Positions 8,301-18,507 of a stretch of 64,000 nt of DNA are shown here, piece after piece. Position 1 is the first letter of the stretch; every line of letters begins with the position of its first letter. Both the position numbers and the translations under genes were made by a program. The stretch comes from Nocardiopsis ansamitocini. GTDB lineage: Bacteria > Actinomycetota > Actinomycetes > Streptosporangiales > Streptosporangiaceae. The stretch is from contig NZ_BSQG01000001.1 of assembly GCF_030268225.1 (NCBI RefSeq), positions 359,199 through 423,198 on the forward strand. The letters are read 5' to 3'. Under the pieces are notes generated by a model. It was not told the origin of the DNA. It saw only the letters and a list, made by a program, of their open reading frames with translations, and did no database searches.

Positions 8301-10624
8301 GGCGGCACGGCGGTTTCAAACCGCGCGTGGCACTGCCCCTGGCAGCCATGGTCACCACACTGTGCGCGTTCTCAATGCTCGATCCGGTTTTCGCCACATC
8401 CGGCTGGTGGTACGGGTCTGCCCTGGCCGTGCTGGTCGTGACCGGCATCGGCGTCGCCCTGAGCTGGTCGAGGGTGCCCGCGATACTGGTGCCACTGGCC
8501 CAGATCGTGGGGGTGGCGTGCACGGTGACCGCCGTCTACGCGCCCGAATCCGCGATCCTCGGTTTCCTCCCCACTGCGGCTTCCTTCTCCGCCCTGAGCG
8601 ACCTGATCGCCCTGGGCTTCGGCGACATCCGGATGAACATCAGTCCCGTCCCTGTTTCGGCGGGACTGCTCGTCGTGATGACTGCGAGCCTGGGCGGCCT
8701 GGGCGTGCTCGTCCATCTGGTGGCGGTGCAGCTGCGCCTGGCCGGTCTCGCCGGAATGGCGCTCCTGGCACTGGTGTTCGTCCCTCTCACCGTGCACCAC
8801 GAGGGAGTCACCTGGAGCGCGTTCGCGCTGACCGCGCTGGGATTTCTGCTGCTGCTGGCGGTGGAAGGCTCCGAGCGTTCCGCCGGATGGGGGCTGCGCG
8901 TCCCGCCTTCGGCCGAGGCGAAGAACACGTGGGCGAGCCGCACCGGCTCCTACCTGCGCCAGCTTCTCACCACCGCGCACATCGCCGTTGTCGCTGTGGT
9001 CCTGGCACTGCTGGTGCCCTTGGCGGTCCCCGGGATGGTCAACGACGCGGTGTTCGCTCTGGCCAGCGGGGCGCGCGACGGAGGGCAGACGGTGACGACG
9101 GTGAATCCGCTGGCCAGTCTGCGCCGCGACATCACCTCGCTGGGCGATCGGCGGATCCTGGAGTACCGGACCAGCCAGAGTCGGCCCGACTACCTGCGCA
9201 TGCACGTCCTGGACACCTTCGACGGGGAGAACTGGACGATGTCGCCGGTCGAGGCGTCCCAGCGCAACCGGGTCGACGACCAGGACCTCCCCGAACCGGA
9301 CGGGTTCGTCACCCCCGCCCCCGATCAGTTGGCCACGACCCAGGTCACGGTGAGCTCCGGGACCCAACGCATGGATTTCCTCCCCCTGCCCTACCCCACC
9401 CGCAACCTGGCGATCTCCGGTGACTGGTTCACCGACCCGGAGACCCTGATGGTGTTCTCCCCCCGCGGCGAGGCCAGAGGACTCACCTATGAGGCGGTCA
9501 GCGCCGCGCCCGAACCGAGCAGCGCCGCACTCGCCCGCACCAGCGCTACCGGGGCCCGCACCGTGGATTCGCGCTACCTGGATCTCCCCGACGGCGTCGA
9601 CCCTCGGGTGAGGGAACTCGCGGAATCCATCACCGGTGATGCCAGTAGCACCCACGCGCGCGCGGTAGCCCTGCAGAACTGGTTCACCTCCGGGGACCGG
9701 TTCGACTACGACCTGAGCCCGGAACCGGTGCCCGAAGGCGCGGACCCGCTGGCGCACTTCCTCTTCGAGGACCGGGTCGGCTACTGCCAGCAGTTCTCAG
9801 CGGCGATGGCAGTCATGGCACGCCAACTGGGCATTCCCGCCAGGGTCGCCGTGGGGTACACCTCCGGGACCTCGGTCTCCGCCGACCGCTGGATCGTGAC
9901 CGAGCGCAACGCCCACGCCTGGCCGGAGCTGTACTTCGAAGGCGCCGGATGGCTGCGGTTCGAGCCGACGCCGTCCTCGACCGATGCCCAGCCCAGTGCC
10001 ACCGTCCCCGGCTACGCCTACCCGGCGGAACCCGACACCTCCTCGCCCGAGGGCCCGGGGTCGGCGGCACAGCCCGAGGACAGCGAGGGCGCGGGGACCG
10101 ACAGCGAGTCCGGCGAGACCTCGGCACCCGTGCCCGGCGGCAACCTGGCCGACGACTTCGGGGGCGGCACAGTGGTGGAGGAGTCCTTCCCCTGGACCGG
10201 CGTACTGATCGGTATCGGAGCGGTCGCGGCGCTGTTGCTGCTGCCCGCGCTGATCCGCGGTGCGGTGCGACGGGTCCGCTGGGGCAGGGCCCGCGATGCG
10301 CTGGGGCGCTCACGTGCGGCATGGCTGGAACTGCGCGACGACCTCGTGGACCTGGGGGTGGAGTGGCGTCCTGCGGAGAGTCCGCGCGGGCTGGGCCGGC
10401 GTCTGGAAAACGAGTACCGGCTGGGTTCACACGCCAAGGAGTCCCTGCGTCGGATCGTGGCTGCCGAGGAGGCCGCACGATATGCGCCGGACCCGCTGGA
10501 AGGCCGGGGGCTGGGGAGCGACGGTCGCACGGTCCGGCTCGCCCTGGGGGCGCTGCAGTCCACCCGAGCCCGAATCACGGCGGTGCTGTTGCCCCGATCG
10601 CTCTACACCTCACGCCGGTTCTGA
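8297..10624 (+). CDS. TgpA-type membrane transglutaminase-like protein
   Basis: 775-aa membrane protein. The N-terminal third has about six hydrophobic helices, followed by an extracellular DUF3488/transglutaminase-like domain. The papain-like nucleophile is Cys497 in VGYCQQFSAAMAVMARQLG and the histidine is His540 in ERNAHAWPELYFEG. A Ser/Glu/Gly-rich linker precedes one more membrane helix (SFPWTGVLIGIGAVAALLLL) and a cytoplasmic tail. These proteins are secreted-side thiol enzymes, either transglutaminases or proteases; the substrate is unknown. Last gene of the MoxR-DUF58-TgpA operon, starting in the ATGA overlap. Its stop codon lies within a strong inverted repeat. Confidence 0.9.
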   Translation: MRRHGGFKPRVALPLAAMVTTLCAFSMLDPVFATSGWWYGSALAVLVVTGIGVALSWSRVPAILVPLAQIVGVACTVTAVYAPESAILGFLPTAASFSALSDLIALGFGDIRMNISPVPVSAGLLVVMTASLGGLGVLVHLVAVQLRLAGLAGMALLALVFVPLTVHHEGVTWSAFALTALGFLLLLAVEGSERSAGWGLRVPPSAEAKNTWASRTGSYLRQLLTTAHIAVVAVVLALLVPLAVPGMVNDAVFALASGARDGGQTVTTVNPLASLRRDITSLGDRRILEYRTSQSRPDYLRMHVLDTFDGENWTMSPVEASQRNRVDDQDLPEPDGFVTPAPDQLATTQVTVSSGTQRMDFLPLPYPTRNLAISGDWFTDPETLMVFSPRGEARGLTYEAVSAAPEPSSAALARTSATGARTVDSRYLDLPDGVDPRVRELAESITGDASSTHARAVALQNWFTSGDRFDYDLSPEPVPEGADPLAHFLFEDRVGYCQQFSAAMAVMARQLGIPARVAVGYTSGTSVSADRWIVTERNAHAWPELYFEGAGWLRFEPTPSSTDAQPSATVPGYAYPAEPDTSSPEGPGSAAQPEDSEGAGTDSESGETSAPVPGGNLADDFGGGTVVEESFPWTGVLIGIGAVAALLLLPALIRGAVRRVRWGRARDALGRSRAAWLELRDDLVDLGVEWRPAESPRGLGRRLENEYRLGSHAKESLRRIVAAEEAARYAPDPLEGRGLGSDGRTVRLALGALQSTRARITAVLLPRSLYTSRRF

Positions 10625-10671
10625 CCCGGGCTCCCCTCCGCACGGGCAAGGGACACGGGTCAGAACCGGCG
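10613..10671. terminator. Bidirectional terminator between the TgpA and DUF3040 genes
   Basis: Perfect 16-bp inverted repeat (10613-10628 with 10656-10671, arm CGCCGGTTCTGACCCG) around a 27-nt loop. It includes the transglutaminase stop codon and ends 10 nt before the DUF3040 stop on the other strand, so it can serve both convergent genes. Confidence 0.75.
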
Positions 10672-10681
10672 AGGAGCGCTG

Positions 10682-11086
10682 TTACTCGCCCTCTTGCCGG
10701 CGACGCCAGCGCTCCTCGAAGCGGTTCATCATTCCAGGGCGCTGTTGCCGACGCTGCTTGGGCTGGGCCGCCTGCTCGCCCTCGGCCCCGGACGTCCCGC
10801 CTGCGGCACCGCGAAGCCCGGAGAGACCCCAGAGCACCGACGCCAGCATGACGATGAAGCCCACGATGCTGACACCGACGGTCCACGGCTGCTCCGAGGC
10901 GGTGATCAAACCGCCGAGGAGCAAAAAGATGCCCAGCACGAAGCCGATCGATGCTTTGATGATCCGGCGCTTGTAATGGACCTGCGGGTTCGTCTGACGA
11001 ACGGTGTTCGCGAACTTCGGGTCCTCGGCATACAGCGCCCGCTCGATCTGTTCGAGCATGCGCTGCTCGTGTTCAGAGAGCGGCAC
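10682..11086 (-). CDS. DUF3040 small membrane protein
   Basis: 134-aa actinobacterial protein. The N-terminus reads PLSEHEQRMLEQIERALYAE, the DUF3040 signature, followed by two membrane helices (about 51-68 and 75-94) and a Gln/Arg-rich tail. The function of the family is unknown. The start is GTG at 11086 with GGGAGG just upstream. Often found near dinB and the division cluster in actinomycetes, as here. The 269 nt upstream (11087-11355) hold its promoter region and no other gene I can support. Confidence 0.88.
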   Translation of the reverse strand: MPLSEHEQRMLEQIERALYAEDPKFANTVRQTNPQVHYKRRIIKASIGFVLGIFLLLGGLITASEQPWTVGVSIVGFIVMLASVLWGLSGLRGAAGGTSGAEGEQAAQPKQRRQQRPGMMNRFEERWRRRQEGE

Positions 11087-11355
11087 GACGCCTCCCAAAA
11101 ACAGTCCCCGGTTGGGGCGACGGGTACTGAACAACGGTCTGATGGCCAGTGATATGCCCAGAATACGGGGACTTAGCGCCCGGTGAAAAGAAAAGATGTG
11201 CGCGTAGGTGACCCACATGAGTCACATTACCCTCGACCTCTGTCGGTTTCACGGGTTCCCACATCCCTCTTTCTCCCCCAGATCAGGGGAATCGCTGTAC
11301 GGCCGGGGGTGTCCCCCCTGAGTAGAACGTGCCGCGAGGCGGCAAAGTTGCCGGA

Positions 11356-12627
11356 TCATCCTTTGTCTTCCTCCCGAGCCGCAAGGACGGCCGGACCGAT
11401 CATGTTGGCCCCGAACTTCCGGGCCACGGCGTCCATGACCTGCTCAGCGGCTCGCCAGTCACTGTCGGGCTCATCGAACGCGAGCTGGCGGTGCACCCGC
11501 TCTTGTGCTTCCAGCCCTTCGACCCGTACTCCCACGAGTCTCAGTGGTACCCCGTGCAGTCCGGAGGCTGCGTAGAGTTCACGGGCCGCCGCGAACACTT
11601 CCCTGGCGACATCGGTGTGTTCGGTGAGCGTGCGCGAGCGGGTGATGGTGCTGAAGTCGCCGCGGCGCAGTTTGACCACCACCGTGCGGCCCACCTGTCG
11701 GCTCTCCCGCAGGCGGCGCGCCACCTTCTCGACCAGTCTCAGCAGTTCGCGGTGGATGACCTCGGTGTCGAAGACGTCGGTATCGAAGGTCTCCTCGGCA
11801 CCGATGCTCTTGTCCACGCTCTGGGGGCTGACCGGGCGGGGGTCGCGTCCCCACGACAGCTCCGCCAGGTGGGTGCCGAGCGCCTGGCCGAGTTCGTGGC
11901 GCAACATCTCGGGCGGGGTACGCGCGACATCTCCCACCGTGCGCAGTCCCAGGCGTTTGAGGGTCTGCTCGGTCTTCTCCCCGACCCCCCACAGCGCACC
12001 GACCGGCAGCGGGTGCACAAAGGCGGTGACATGCGCGGTGGGAATCAACAGCAGTCCGTCGGGTTTGCAACGGGTGGAGGCGAGCTTGGCGACGAACTTG
12101 GTCGCCGCGACCCCCACCGAACAGGTCAGGCCCTGCTCCGCGCGGACTCTGGAACGGATGAGTTCGGCCACGCGCACCGGACCGCCGAGCCTGCGCCGGG
12201 CTCCGGCCACGTCGAGGAACGCCTCGTCCACCGACAGGGGCTCGATCTCGGGAGTGACCGAACGCAGGATGTCCATGACCGCCGCCGAAACCCTGCGGTA
12301 GGCGGCACCGTCCGGGGGGAACACCACGGCGTCCCGGCACAGCCGAAGCGCACGTGACATGGGCATCGCGGAGTGGACTCCGTACTCCCTGGCCTGGTAG
12401 TTGGCCGCCGAGACCACTCCGCGCGGACCGGTACCGCCGACGATGACCGGGCGGCCCCCGGTCTCGGGGTGACGCAGCTGCTCGACCCCGGTGAAGAAGG
12501 CGTCCATGTCGATGTGCAGGATCGAACAGTCGTCGTCATCGGGAACGCCGCTGTCCAGCGGGACGATCCCCTGCTCGGTCACCATGCCGCGCACGGCCCT
12601 GCCGCGTTCGAGTTGGCGCCGACTCAT
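11356..12627 (-). CDS. dinB: DNA polymerase IV (Y family)
   Basis: 423-aa translesion DNA polymerase. The first catalytic motif HIDMDAFF (Asp40, Asp42) and the second, PLSVDEAFLD (Asp134, Glu135), are intact, as are the YQAREYGVHSAMP fingers segment and the helix-hairpin-helix region ALWGVGEKTEQTLKRLG. QLAFDE near the C-terminus resembles a sliding-clamp binding peptide. It therefore looks catalytically competent. It starts 21 nt before the downstream methyltransferase stop-to-start junction and is likely co-transcribed with it. No LexA box was recognised upstream. Confidence 0.94.
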   Translation of the reverse strand: MSRRQLERGRAVRGMVTEQGIVPLDSGVPDDDDCSILHIDMDAFFTGVEQLRHPETGGRPVIVGGTGPRGVVSAANYQAREYGVHSAMPMSRALRLCRDAVVFPPDGAAYRRVSAAVMDILRSVTPEIEPLSVDEAFLDVAGARRRLGGPVRVAELIRSRVRAEQGLTCSVGVAATKFVAKLASTRCKPDGLLLIPTAHVTAFVHPLPVGALWGVGEKTEQTLKRLGLRTVGDVARTPPEMLRHELGQALGTHLAELSWGRDPRPVSPQSVDKSIGAEETFDTDVFDTEVIHRELLRLVEKVARRLRESRQVGRTVVVKLRRGDFSTITRSRTLTEHTDVAREVFAAARELYAASGLHGVPLRLVGVRVEGLEAQERVHRQLAFDEPDSDWRAAEQVMDAVARKFGANMIGPAVLAAREEDKG

Positions 12628-12648
12628 CTGGGTCCGCCGTTCGTGGAG

Positions 12649-13425
12649 CTATGCGGGACGCCGGGCCAGCAGGTGCAGCTGGGTGGCGATACCGGAGAGA
12701 CCGGGGTGGTCGGAGGCCGCGCGCTCCAGAGCCATCAGGGCTTCAGGAGTCTGGGCATCCTCGAAGACCCGCCCGGGGAGGAGGTCGGCCAGTACCCGGA
12801 CCCCGCGCAGCCGGACATCGACCAGCCCTGCCTCGTGGGCGAGGGCGACGAGTCGTTCGGCGGTGAAGCGGCGCGGCATCGGGTCGGCGGTACCCCAGCG
12901 CCCGTCGGTGGACTCAAGGAGGTGCAGGGCGTCGTCGAGGTGACCGGCCAGGGCCCGGTGCAGGACCGCCGCCACGGCGTTGGCCGCGACCAGACTGACC
13001 GCACCCTCCGGCCTGGTCACCGACACCACGTCGCGCAGCGCGGCAGCGGGGTCCTCGACGTACTCCAGGACGTTGTGCATCAGGACCAGGTGGGCGCGCC
13101 CCTCGGGCAGGAGGTCGGCCAGGTCCCGGGTCTCCCCCTGGATGGCGCGCACCCGCACGCCCGCTTCGGCGGCGCGGCGCTCCAACGCGGCCAGGGAGTC
13201 CGGACTGGGCTCCACGACGGTCACCTGGTGGCCGAGTTTCGCCAAAGGAACCGCGGAGCCGCCCGTGCCACCGCCCGCGTCCACGATCTCCAACGGGCCA
13301 CCTGCCCGCGCGCTCGCGGCAGACAGTTCGGCGTCGAGTACTTCCCACACCACTGCGGTACGCGCCAGGCTGGCTGCGCGGTGGGATCCTGTGGTGGGGA
13401 ATGCGGCGCCGGCTCTGTCTGTCAC
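12649..13425 (-). CDS. Class I SAM-dependent methyltransferase
   Basis: 258-aa Rossmann-fold methyltransferase. The SAM loop is IVDAGGGTGGSAVPLAKLG (about residues 47-65), followed by an acidic end of strand 2 (VTVVEPS) and a motif at LVLMHNVLEYVEDP. Residues after about 150 are less conserved and give no substrate clue. A methyltransferase directly upstream of dinB is common in actinomycetes, but its target is not known to me. Possibly co-transcribed with dinB (21-nt gap). Confidence 0.85.
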   Translation of the reverse strand: MTDRAGAAFPTTGSHRAASLARTAVVWEVLDAELSAASARAGGPLEIVDAGGGTGGSAVPLAKLGHQVTVVEPSPDSLAALERRAAEAGVRVRAIQGETRDLADLLPEGRAHLVLMHNVLEYVEDPAAALRDVVSVTRPEGAVSLVAANAVAAVLHRALAGHLDDALHLLESTDGRWGTADPMPRRFTAERLVALAHEAGLVDVRLRGVRVLADLLPGRVFEDAQTPEALMALERAASDHPGLSGIATQLHLLARRPA

Positions 13426-13468
13426 GAGCGAGTCCTTTCCTGACCGCGCGCCCTTGCGCGGGGTGACG

Positions 13469-13882
13469 CTAAAGCGTGAGCGACGGCTTGTTCTCCATCA
13501 GCCGGGAGAGCAGACCGTTGATGAAGGTCGGGGATTCGTCGGTGGAGAGTTCCTTGGCAACCGCGACCGCCTCGGCGATCGCGACCCCGTCGGGGATGTC
13601 CTCTGCCCACAGCAGCTCGTAGGCACCCATCCGCAGGATGTTGCGGTCGACCACCGGCATACGCTCCAGCGTCCAGCCGATGGCGTAGGTGTCGAGCAGC
13701 TCGTCGATGCGACCGCGGCGGTGGTCCACCGCCGCGGCGAGCTGCTCGGTGAACTCGTTGATCGGAGGCTCGGGCTGGGAACGCCGCCGCTGGATCACCC
13801 GCTCCACGGTGACCCCGCGGAGTTCGGCTTCGTAGAGTACTTCCACGGCGCGGCGGCGCGCCTTGCGTCGTGCTCCACTCAT
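13469..13882 (-). CDS. nusB: Transcription antitermination factor NusB
   Basis: 137-aa all-helical RNA-binding factor that joins NusE (S10) on boxA of rRNA operons to prevent premature termination. The N-terminus RRKARRRAVEVLYEAELRG and the C-terminal segment SPTFINGLLSRL are family hallmarks. Its ATG overlaps the efp stop by one base (TAATG), so the two genes are translationally coupled. Confidence 0.95.
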   Translation of the reverse strand: MSGARRKARRRAVEVLYEAELRGVTVERVIQRRRSQPEPPINEFTEQLAAAVDHRRGRIDELLDTYAIGWTLERMPVVDRNILRMGAYELLWAEDIPDGVAIAEAVAVAKELSTDESPTFINGLLSRLMENKPSLTL

Positions 13883-14445
13883 TAGTTGACGCGGCCGAGG
13901 TAGTCGCCGGAACGGGTGTCGACCTTGACCTTCTCGCCGGTGCTGATGAACAGCGGCACCTGGATGACGGCGCCGGTTTCCAGGGTCGCGGGCTTGGTAC
14001 CGCCGGTGGAGCGGTCGCCCTGCAAGCCGGGATCGGTCTGGGAGATGGTGAGCTCGACGGAGGCGGGCAGCTCGATGTAGAGCGGGTTGCCCTCGTTGAT
14101 GGCGACGACCGCGGTTGCGCTCTCCAGCAGGTAGTCGGCGTTCTTGCCGACGACCTCGCGCGAAATGAAGAGCTGATCGTAGGTGTCGGTGTCCATGAAG
14201 ACGTAGGACTCGCCGTCGGCGTAGAGGTACTGCATCTCGCGGCGGTCGACGTTGGCGATCTCCACCTTGATACCGGCGTTGAAGGTCTTGTCGACGACCT
14301 TGCCGGAAGTGATGTTCTTCAGCTTGGTGCGCACGAACGCACCGCCCTTGCCCGGCTTGACGTGCTGAAATTCCACCACGCTCCAGAGCTCTCCGCCGTC
14401 GAGCCTCAGGGTGATGCCATTTTTCAGGTCGTTCGTGGTAGCCAC
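13882..14445 (-). CDS. efp: Translation elongation factor P
   Basis: 187-aa, three-domain EF-P that rescues ribosomes stalled on polyproline. The tip of domain I is [17 protein letters not shown], with Lys33 as the residue that occupies the peptidyl-transferase centre; other C-terminal signatures include the [16 protein letters not shown] segment. No lysine-modifying epmA/epmB genes are seen in the window, in line with unmodified EF-P in many actinobacteria. Upstream gene of the efp-nusB pair. The 182 nt to aroB hold only a small 7-bp inverted repeat at the aroB stop codon. Confidence 0.96.
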   Translation of the reverse strand: MATTNDLKNGITLRLDGGELWSVVEFQHVKPGKGGAFVRTKLKNITSGKVVDKTFNAGIKVEIANVDRREMQYLYADGESYVFMDTDTYDQLFISREVVGKNADYLLESATAVVAINEGNPLYIELPASVELTISQTDPGLQGDRSTGGTKPATLETGAVIQVPLFISTGEKVKVDTRSGDYLGRVN

Positions 14446-14627
14446 TTCGGTCGTCTCTCCCAGCCGTCAGGCGAAAAGTCGTTGATCAAACATGCCCCGG
14501 CGGGCCTGGGCCCTCTGGGCACCGCGGCGCACGCGGACAAGAGCATCGAGGTTCCGGCGCGCCCGTCTCGCTCCGCGAAACCGGGCCGGCCCCTGGCCGA
14601 TGACCGGAACTGCTCACTAGAAGGAGT

Positions 14628-15725
14628 CTAGTGGGTGTTGGATGCGGTGCCGCTCACCGCCCGGTAGGCGCCGTCCAGCAGGTCGGGGTCCGGGGCGGCC
14701 AGAATCGCGGGCTTGGCCAGGCCGTTCAGGACGACGAACCTCAGAGTGGCGCCCCGGGTCTTCTTGTCCACCCGCATGGTGTCGCGCAGCCCAGGCCACG
14801 CCTCTGCCGGGTAGTGCACGGGCAGCCCCACCGACGTGAGGATCTCGGCGTGCCGCCGCGCGGTGGCGTCGTCGATGCGACCGTCCAGACGGGCGAGTTC
14901 GGCCGCGAAGGCCATGCCGATGGAGACGGCGTAGCCGTGCCGGAAGGTGTAGTTCTCGGCCCGTTCGATCGCATGGCCCAGCGTGTGGCCGTAGTTGAGG
15001 ATCTCGCGCTGACTGTCCTCGCGCAGATCGGCGGAGACGACGTCGGCCTTGACCGCGATGGCGCGTTCGATGAGCGTGCGGGTGTGGCGCCCCTCGGGAC
15101 GGACCGCCCCTTCGGGGTCGGCTTCGACCAGGTTCAGGATGACCGGGTCGGCGATGAACCCGGCCTTGACGATCTCGGCGAGTCCGCCGATGTAGTCGGC
15201 GCGGGGCAGCGAAGGCAGCGTGCCCAGGTCGCACAGCACACCGGCCGGCGGGTGGAAGGCACCGACGAGGTTCTTTCCCTCGGCGGTGTTGATACCGGTC
15301 TTGCCCCCGACCGCCGCGTCGACCATCGCCAGCAGGGTGGTGGGGACCAGGACGGCGCGCACGCCGCGCAACCAGCTGGCGGCAAGGAAGCCGGCGAGGT
15401 CGGTGGTGGCCCCGCCGCCCACGCCCACGACGACGTCGGTCCGGGTGAAGGCGGCCTTGCCCAGGCTCGCCCACAGCCCGGCCAGCACCGTGGCGTCCTT
15501 GGCGGCCTCGCCGTCGGGCACGGGCAGCGGATGGACCTCGTAACCGGCGGAGGCGAGCGCCGCGCACACCGGGCGGGCGACGGGGTCCAGCGACTCGGGG
15601 TGGACAACGGCGACCCGGCGGGCGGCCTCGCCCACCAGGCCGGGCAGCTCCCCGAGGACGCCACTGCCCACGACGACGTCGTAGGGGGCGGAGGAGCCTC
15701 CGACAGCGATCCGGGTGGCGGTCAT
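14628..15725 (-). CDS. aroB: 3-dehydroquinate synthase
   Basis: 365-aa NAD- and Zn-dependent enzyme that cyclises DAHP to 3-dehydroquinate, the second shikimate step. Visible signatures are [21 protein letters not shown] (NAD loop), [19 protein letters not shown], the metal ligands around [10 protein letters not shown] and the [12 protein letters not shown] helix. It lies between aroK and efp in the leftward aroC-aroK-aroB-efp-nusB set. A short repeat (CACTAGA / TCTAGTG) overlaps the stop and could be a weak terminator. No type II dehydroquinase gene follows. Confidence 0.96.
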   Translation of the reverse strand: MTATRIAVGGSSAPYDVVVGSGVLGELPGLVGEAARRVAVVHPESLDPVARPVCAALASAGYEVHPLPVPDGEAAKDATVLAGLWASLGKAAFTRTDVVVGVGGGATTDLAGFLAASWLRGVRAVLVPTTLLAMVDAAVGGKTGINTAEGKNLVGAFHPPAGVLCDLGTLPSLPRADYIGGLAEIVKAGFIADPVILNLVEADPEGAVRPEGRHTRTLIERAIAVKADVVSADLREDSQREILNYGHTLGHAIERAENYTFRHGYAVSIGMAFAAELARLDGRIDDATARRHAEILTSVGLPVHYPAEAWPGLRDTMRVDKKTRGATLRFVVLNGLAKPAILAAPDPDLLDGAYRAVSGTASNTH

Positions 15726-15779
15726 CGCGCGTGCACCGACTCTCCTACTCCGCTCGGGTGTACCTGATCGGTTCCCGGC

Positions 15780-16295
15780 TCAGCCATCGACGCCCACCAG
15801 GGTCTCCACGATGTGGTCGACGACCTCATCGGGGTGGTAGCCGCTGGTGGGAACCGTGTGCACGGCGAGGCCCTCGTAGACGGGCAACCGCTCCTCCAGC
15901 AGGGATTTGAGCCTGGCCCGCGGGTTGCCCGTCAAAAGCGGCCGGGCCTGGTTCAGGCCGACCCGCTTGGCGGCGTCGGTGAACTCCACCTGAAGGTAGA
16001 CGACGTGGTGGCCGACGAGGTCGGTCCGGGTGGCGGCGTCGAGGACGGCGCCACCCCCCAGCGCGACGATGCCGGTTCCGGTGCGCAGGGCCTCGACGAC
16101 GGCTGCGCGCTCCAGTGCACGAAAGGCCGGTTCCCCGTCCTCGATGAAGATGTCGCCGATGGGCTTGCCCGCACGGGCCTCGATCTCGATGTCGGTGTCG
16201 GTGAACGCCACGCCGAGCCGCTCGGCCAGCGCCTGGCCGACGGTGGTCTTGCCCGCGCCGGGCGAACCGATCAGGACCGCGCGTGGTCTGCCCAT
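15780..16295 (-). CDS. aroK: Shikimate kinase
   Basis: 171-aa P-loop kinase that phosphorylates shikimate at O3. Walker A is GSPGAGKT (10-17), the shikimate-binding DTDIEIE motif sits at about 33-39, the GGG motif is in IVALGGGAVLD, and the lid segment is RPLL. Length is normal. It is 54 nt upstream of aroB and 127 nt downstream of aroC on the same strand. Confidence 0.96.
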   Translation of the reverse strand: MGRPRAVLIGSPGAGKTTVGQALAERLGVAFTDTDIEIEARAGKPIGDIFIEDGEPAFRALERAAVVEALRTGTGIVALGGGAVLDAATRTDLVGHHVVYLQVEFTDAAKRVGLNQARPLLTGNPRARLKSLLEERLPVYEGLAVHTVPTSGYHPDEVVDHIVETLVGVDG

Positions 16296-16422
16296 CGGGA
16301 AATCTCCTTCTCGTTCACTGCGTCTGCCGGCAGGGGCGCAAGCGCGTTCCCCTGCCCCGCCCCCATCGTGTGGGTGGGCCCTGCACCGTACCGGGCGCCG
16401 GGCCCGGCACCGATGCGCCCGA

Positions 16423-17604
16423 CTACCTGATTTCCAGCGAGTCCAGGTAGCCGCGCAAGTTACGGGCGGTCTCGGGTACCGAGTCGCCGCCGAACTTCTC
16501 GATGGCGGCCTCGGCTAGGACCAGCGCGACCATCGCCTCCGCGACGACCCCGGCCGCGGGAACGGCCGTCACGTCGCTGCGCTGGTGGTGGGCCTGGGTC
16601 GCCTCGCCGGTGACCACGTCGATGGTGTCCAGCGCACGGGGCACGGTCGCGATCGGCTTCATCGCGGCGCGCACCCGCAGGGCGTCACCGGTGCTCATCC
16701 CGCCCTCGACACCACCTGCGCGGTTGGTACGGCGGCGCACTCCGTCGGGGCCGGGCTCGATCTCGTCGTGGGCTGCGGAGCCGCGTCGTGCGGCGGTGCG
16801 GAAGCCGTCGCCGACCTCCACGCCCTTGATCGCCTGGATGCCCATGAGCGCACCGGCGAGGCGTGCGTCGAGGCGGCGGTCCCAGTGCACATGGCTGCCC
16901 AGGCCCGGCGGCAAGCCGTAGGCCAGGACCTCGACGACGCCGCCGAGGGTGTCGCCGGTCTTCTTGGTGTCGTCGACCTCGGCGATCATGCGGACGCTGG
17001 TCTCGGCGTCGAAGCAGCGGACCGGATCGGCGTCCACGCGGGCGAGGTCGTCGGGGCCGGGCAGCGGGGAACCGTCGGGGACGTCCACCTCCCCCATGGA
17101 GACGACGTGGCTGAGCACCTCCACTCCCAGCGCCTGGCGCAGGAAGCAGCGCGCGACCTCGCCGATGGCGACCCGGGCGGCCGTCTCCCGGGCGCTCGCG
17201 CGCTCCAGGATGGGACGGGCCTCGTCGTGGCCGTACTTCTGCATGCCCACGAGGTCGGCGTGTCCGGGGCGCGGGCGGGTCAGCGGCGCGTTGCGCGCGA
17301 TCCCGTCGAGCACCTCGGCGGGCACCGGGTCAGGGGACATGACCTGTTCCCATTTGGGCCACTCGGTGTTGCCGACCTCGATTGCCACGGGGCCGCCCTG
17401 GGTGCGGCCGTGCCTGATGCCTCCGATGACGGAGACCTGGTCCTGTTCGAATTTCATGCGGGCGCCCCGGCCGTACCCGGCGCGGCGGCGGAGCAGCGCG
17501 GCGGCGATGTCGTCTGAACAGACGGACACACCGGCCGGGAGGCCCTCCAAAATCGCGACGAGTGCCGGTCCGTGGGACTCTCCAGCGGTCAGCCAACGCA
17601 ACAT
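16423..17604 (-). CDS. aroC: Chorismate synthase
   Basis: 393-aa FMN-dependent lyase turning EPSP into chorismate. Signatures: [15 protein letters not shown] at the start, [29 protein letters not shown], and [13 protein letters not shown] chose ATG at 17604 because the homology begins exactly there and GAGG precedes it; the frame stays open for another 216 codons upstream but that part is the out-of-frame copy of the peptidase gene. It needs reduced FMN, which the rib operon in this window helps supply. Confidence 0.96.
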   Translation of the reverse strand: MLRWLTAGESHGPALVAILEGLPAGVSVCSDDIAAALLRRRAGYGRGARMKFEQDQVSVIGGIRHGRTQGGPVAIEVGNTEWPKWEQVMSPDPVPAEVLDGIARNAPLTRPRPGHADLVGMQKYGHDEARPILERASARETAARVAIGEVARCFLRQALGVEVLSHVVSMGEVDVPDGSPLPGPDDLARVDADPVRCFDAETSVRMIAEVDDTKKTGDTLGGVVEVLAYGLPPGLGSHVHWDRRLDARLAGALMGIQAIKGVEVGDGFRTAARRGSAAHDEIEPGPDGVRRRTNRAGGVEGGMSTGDALRVRAAMKPIATVPRALDTIDVVTGEATQAHHQRSDVTAVPAAGVVAEAMVALVLAEAAIEKFGGDSVPETARNLRGYLDSLEIR

Positions 17605-17648
17605 GCCCTCGATCTTTCCATGTCCTGGTCTCGGGGCTGACATCGGTC

Positions 17649-18446
17649 TCACGTGGTGAACCAGGGCAGGGGGTCGCCGAGCACGGCGACGGCGAGGGCT
17701 CCGGCGATCATGAAGGGCCCGAAGGGAATGGGGGTCTTGCGCCCTGCTCGGCCCAGCGCGATGAGGACGAGGCCCACGGAGGCCGAGAGCAGGAAGGCGG
17801 CGAAGGTCCCGCTGAAGACCGCGCCGAGCCCGCCCCACCCCAGGTAGAGGCCGAGCAGACCGGAGAGTTTGACGTCGCCCCACCCCATACCGGCCGGGTA
17901 GATGAACCACAGCAGCCAGTAGCAGGCACTCAGCGCCGCCATACCGATCAGCGCGTCGACGGCGTGACCGGGACCGCCGGGCGTGGTGACCGCGGCCAGG
18001 GCGAGCAGGGCCAGGGCGATGGGGTAGGCCGGCAGGACCAACGGGTTGGGGAGACGATGGGTGCGCGTGTCGATGACCGCCAGCACCGCGCCCCACAACG
18101 CGAGGAAGCAGAAGGCGACGAGCTCGACGGCCGACCAGTCGGGGGCGCGCACGCCGAGTACCGCGAAGGCGACGGCCGTGGTGACCACGACGGTGCTGGG
18201 CGCACCGACCCGCTCGCCGTCCGGGCCTCGGCCGGTGGCAACCAGCCGCCACGGCAACGGGGACCAGCGCCGCCAGGCCACGGGCGTCCCCGATCCCGGG
18301 TAGGTGGCCGGGGGCGGAGGGGAGTCGTCGGCCGGATCGGGTTCGTAGCGCTGGAACAGCGGAACCACCCGACCGACGGGGAGCGCGAGCGCGCCGCCCA
18401 GCACGGCGAGGCCGAGCACGACGAGGATGTCGGGGAGGGAGGGCAT
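17649..18446 (-). CDS. A24 family prepilin-type peptidase, short form
   Basis: 265-aa polytopic aspartic protease with about seven membrane helices. Both catalytic aspartates are present: Asp126 in [12 protein letters not shown] and Asp191 in [11 protein letters not shown] (GxGD motif). The N-terminal Zn-binding and methylase domain of classical PilD is missing, as in TadV/CpaA-like enzymes. It should cleave type IV or Flp pilin leaders at the membrane. No pilin or tad genes are in view; the position just downstream of aroC is common in actinomycetes. Confidence 0.86.
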   Translation of the reverse strand: MPSLPDILVVLGLAVLGGALALPVGRVVPLFQRYEPDPADDSPPPPATYPGSGTPVAWRRWSPLPWRLVATGRGPDGERVGAPSTVVVTTAVAFAVLGVRAPDWSAVELVAFCFLALWGAVLAVIDTRTHRLPNPLVLPAYPIALALLALAAVTTPGGPGHAVDALIGMAALSACYWLLWFIYPAGMGWGDVKLSGLLGLYLGWGGLGAVFSGTFAAFLLSASVGLVLIALGRAGRKTPIPFGPFMIAGALAVAVLGDPLPWFTT

Positions 18447-18507
18447 GGCGAAACTCTATTCGCCCGGCCGACGCTCTCCCCGCCCCGACCGCGGCGACTG
18501 TGGACGG

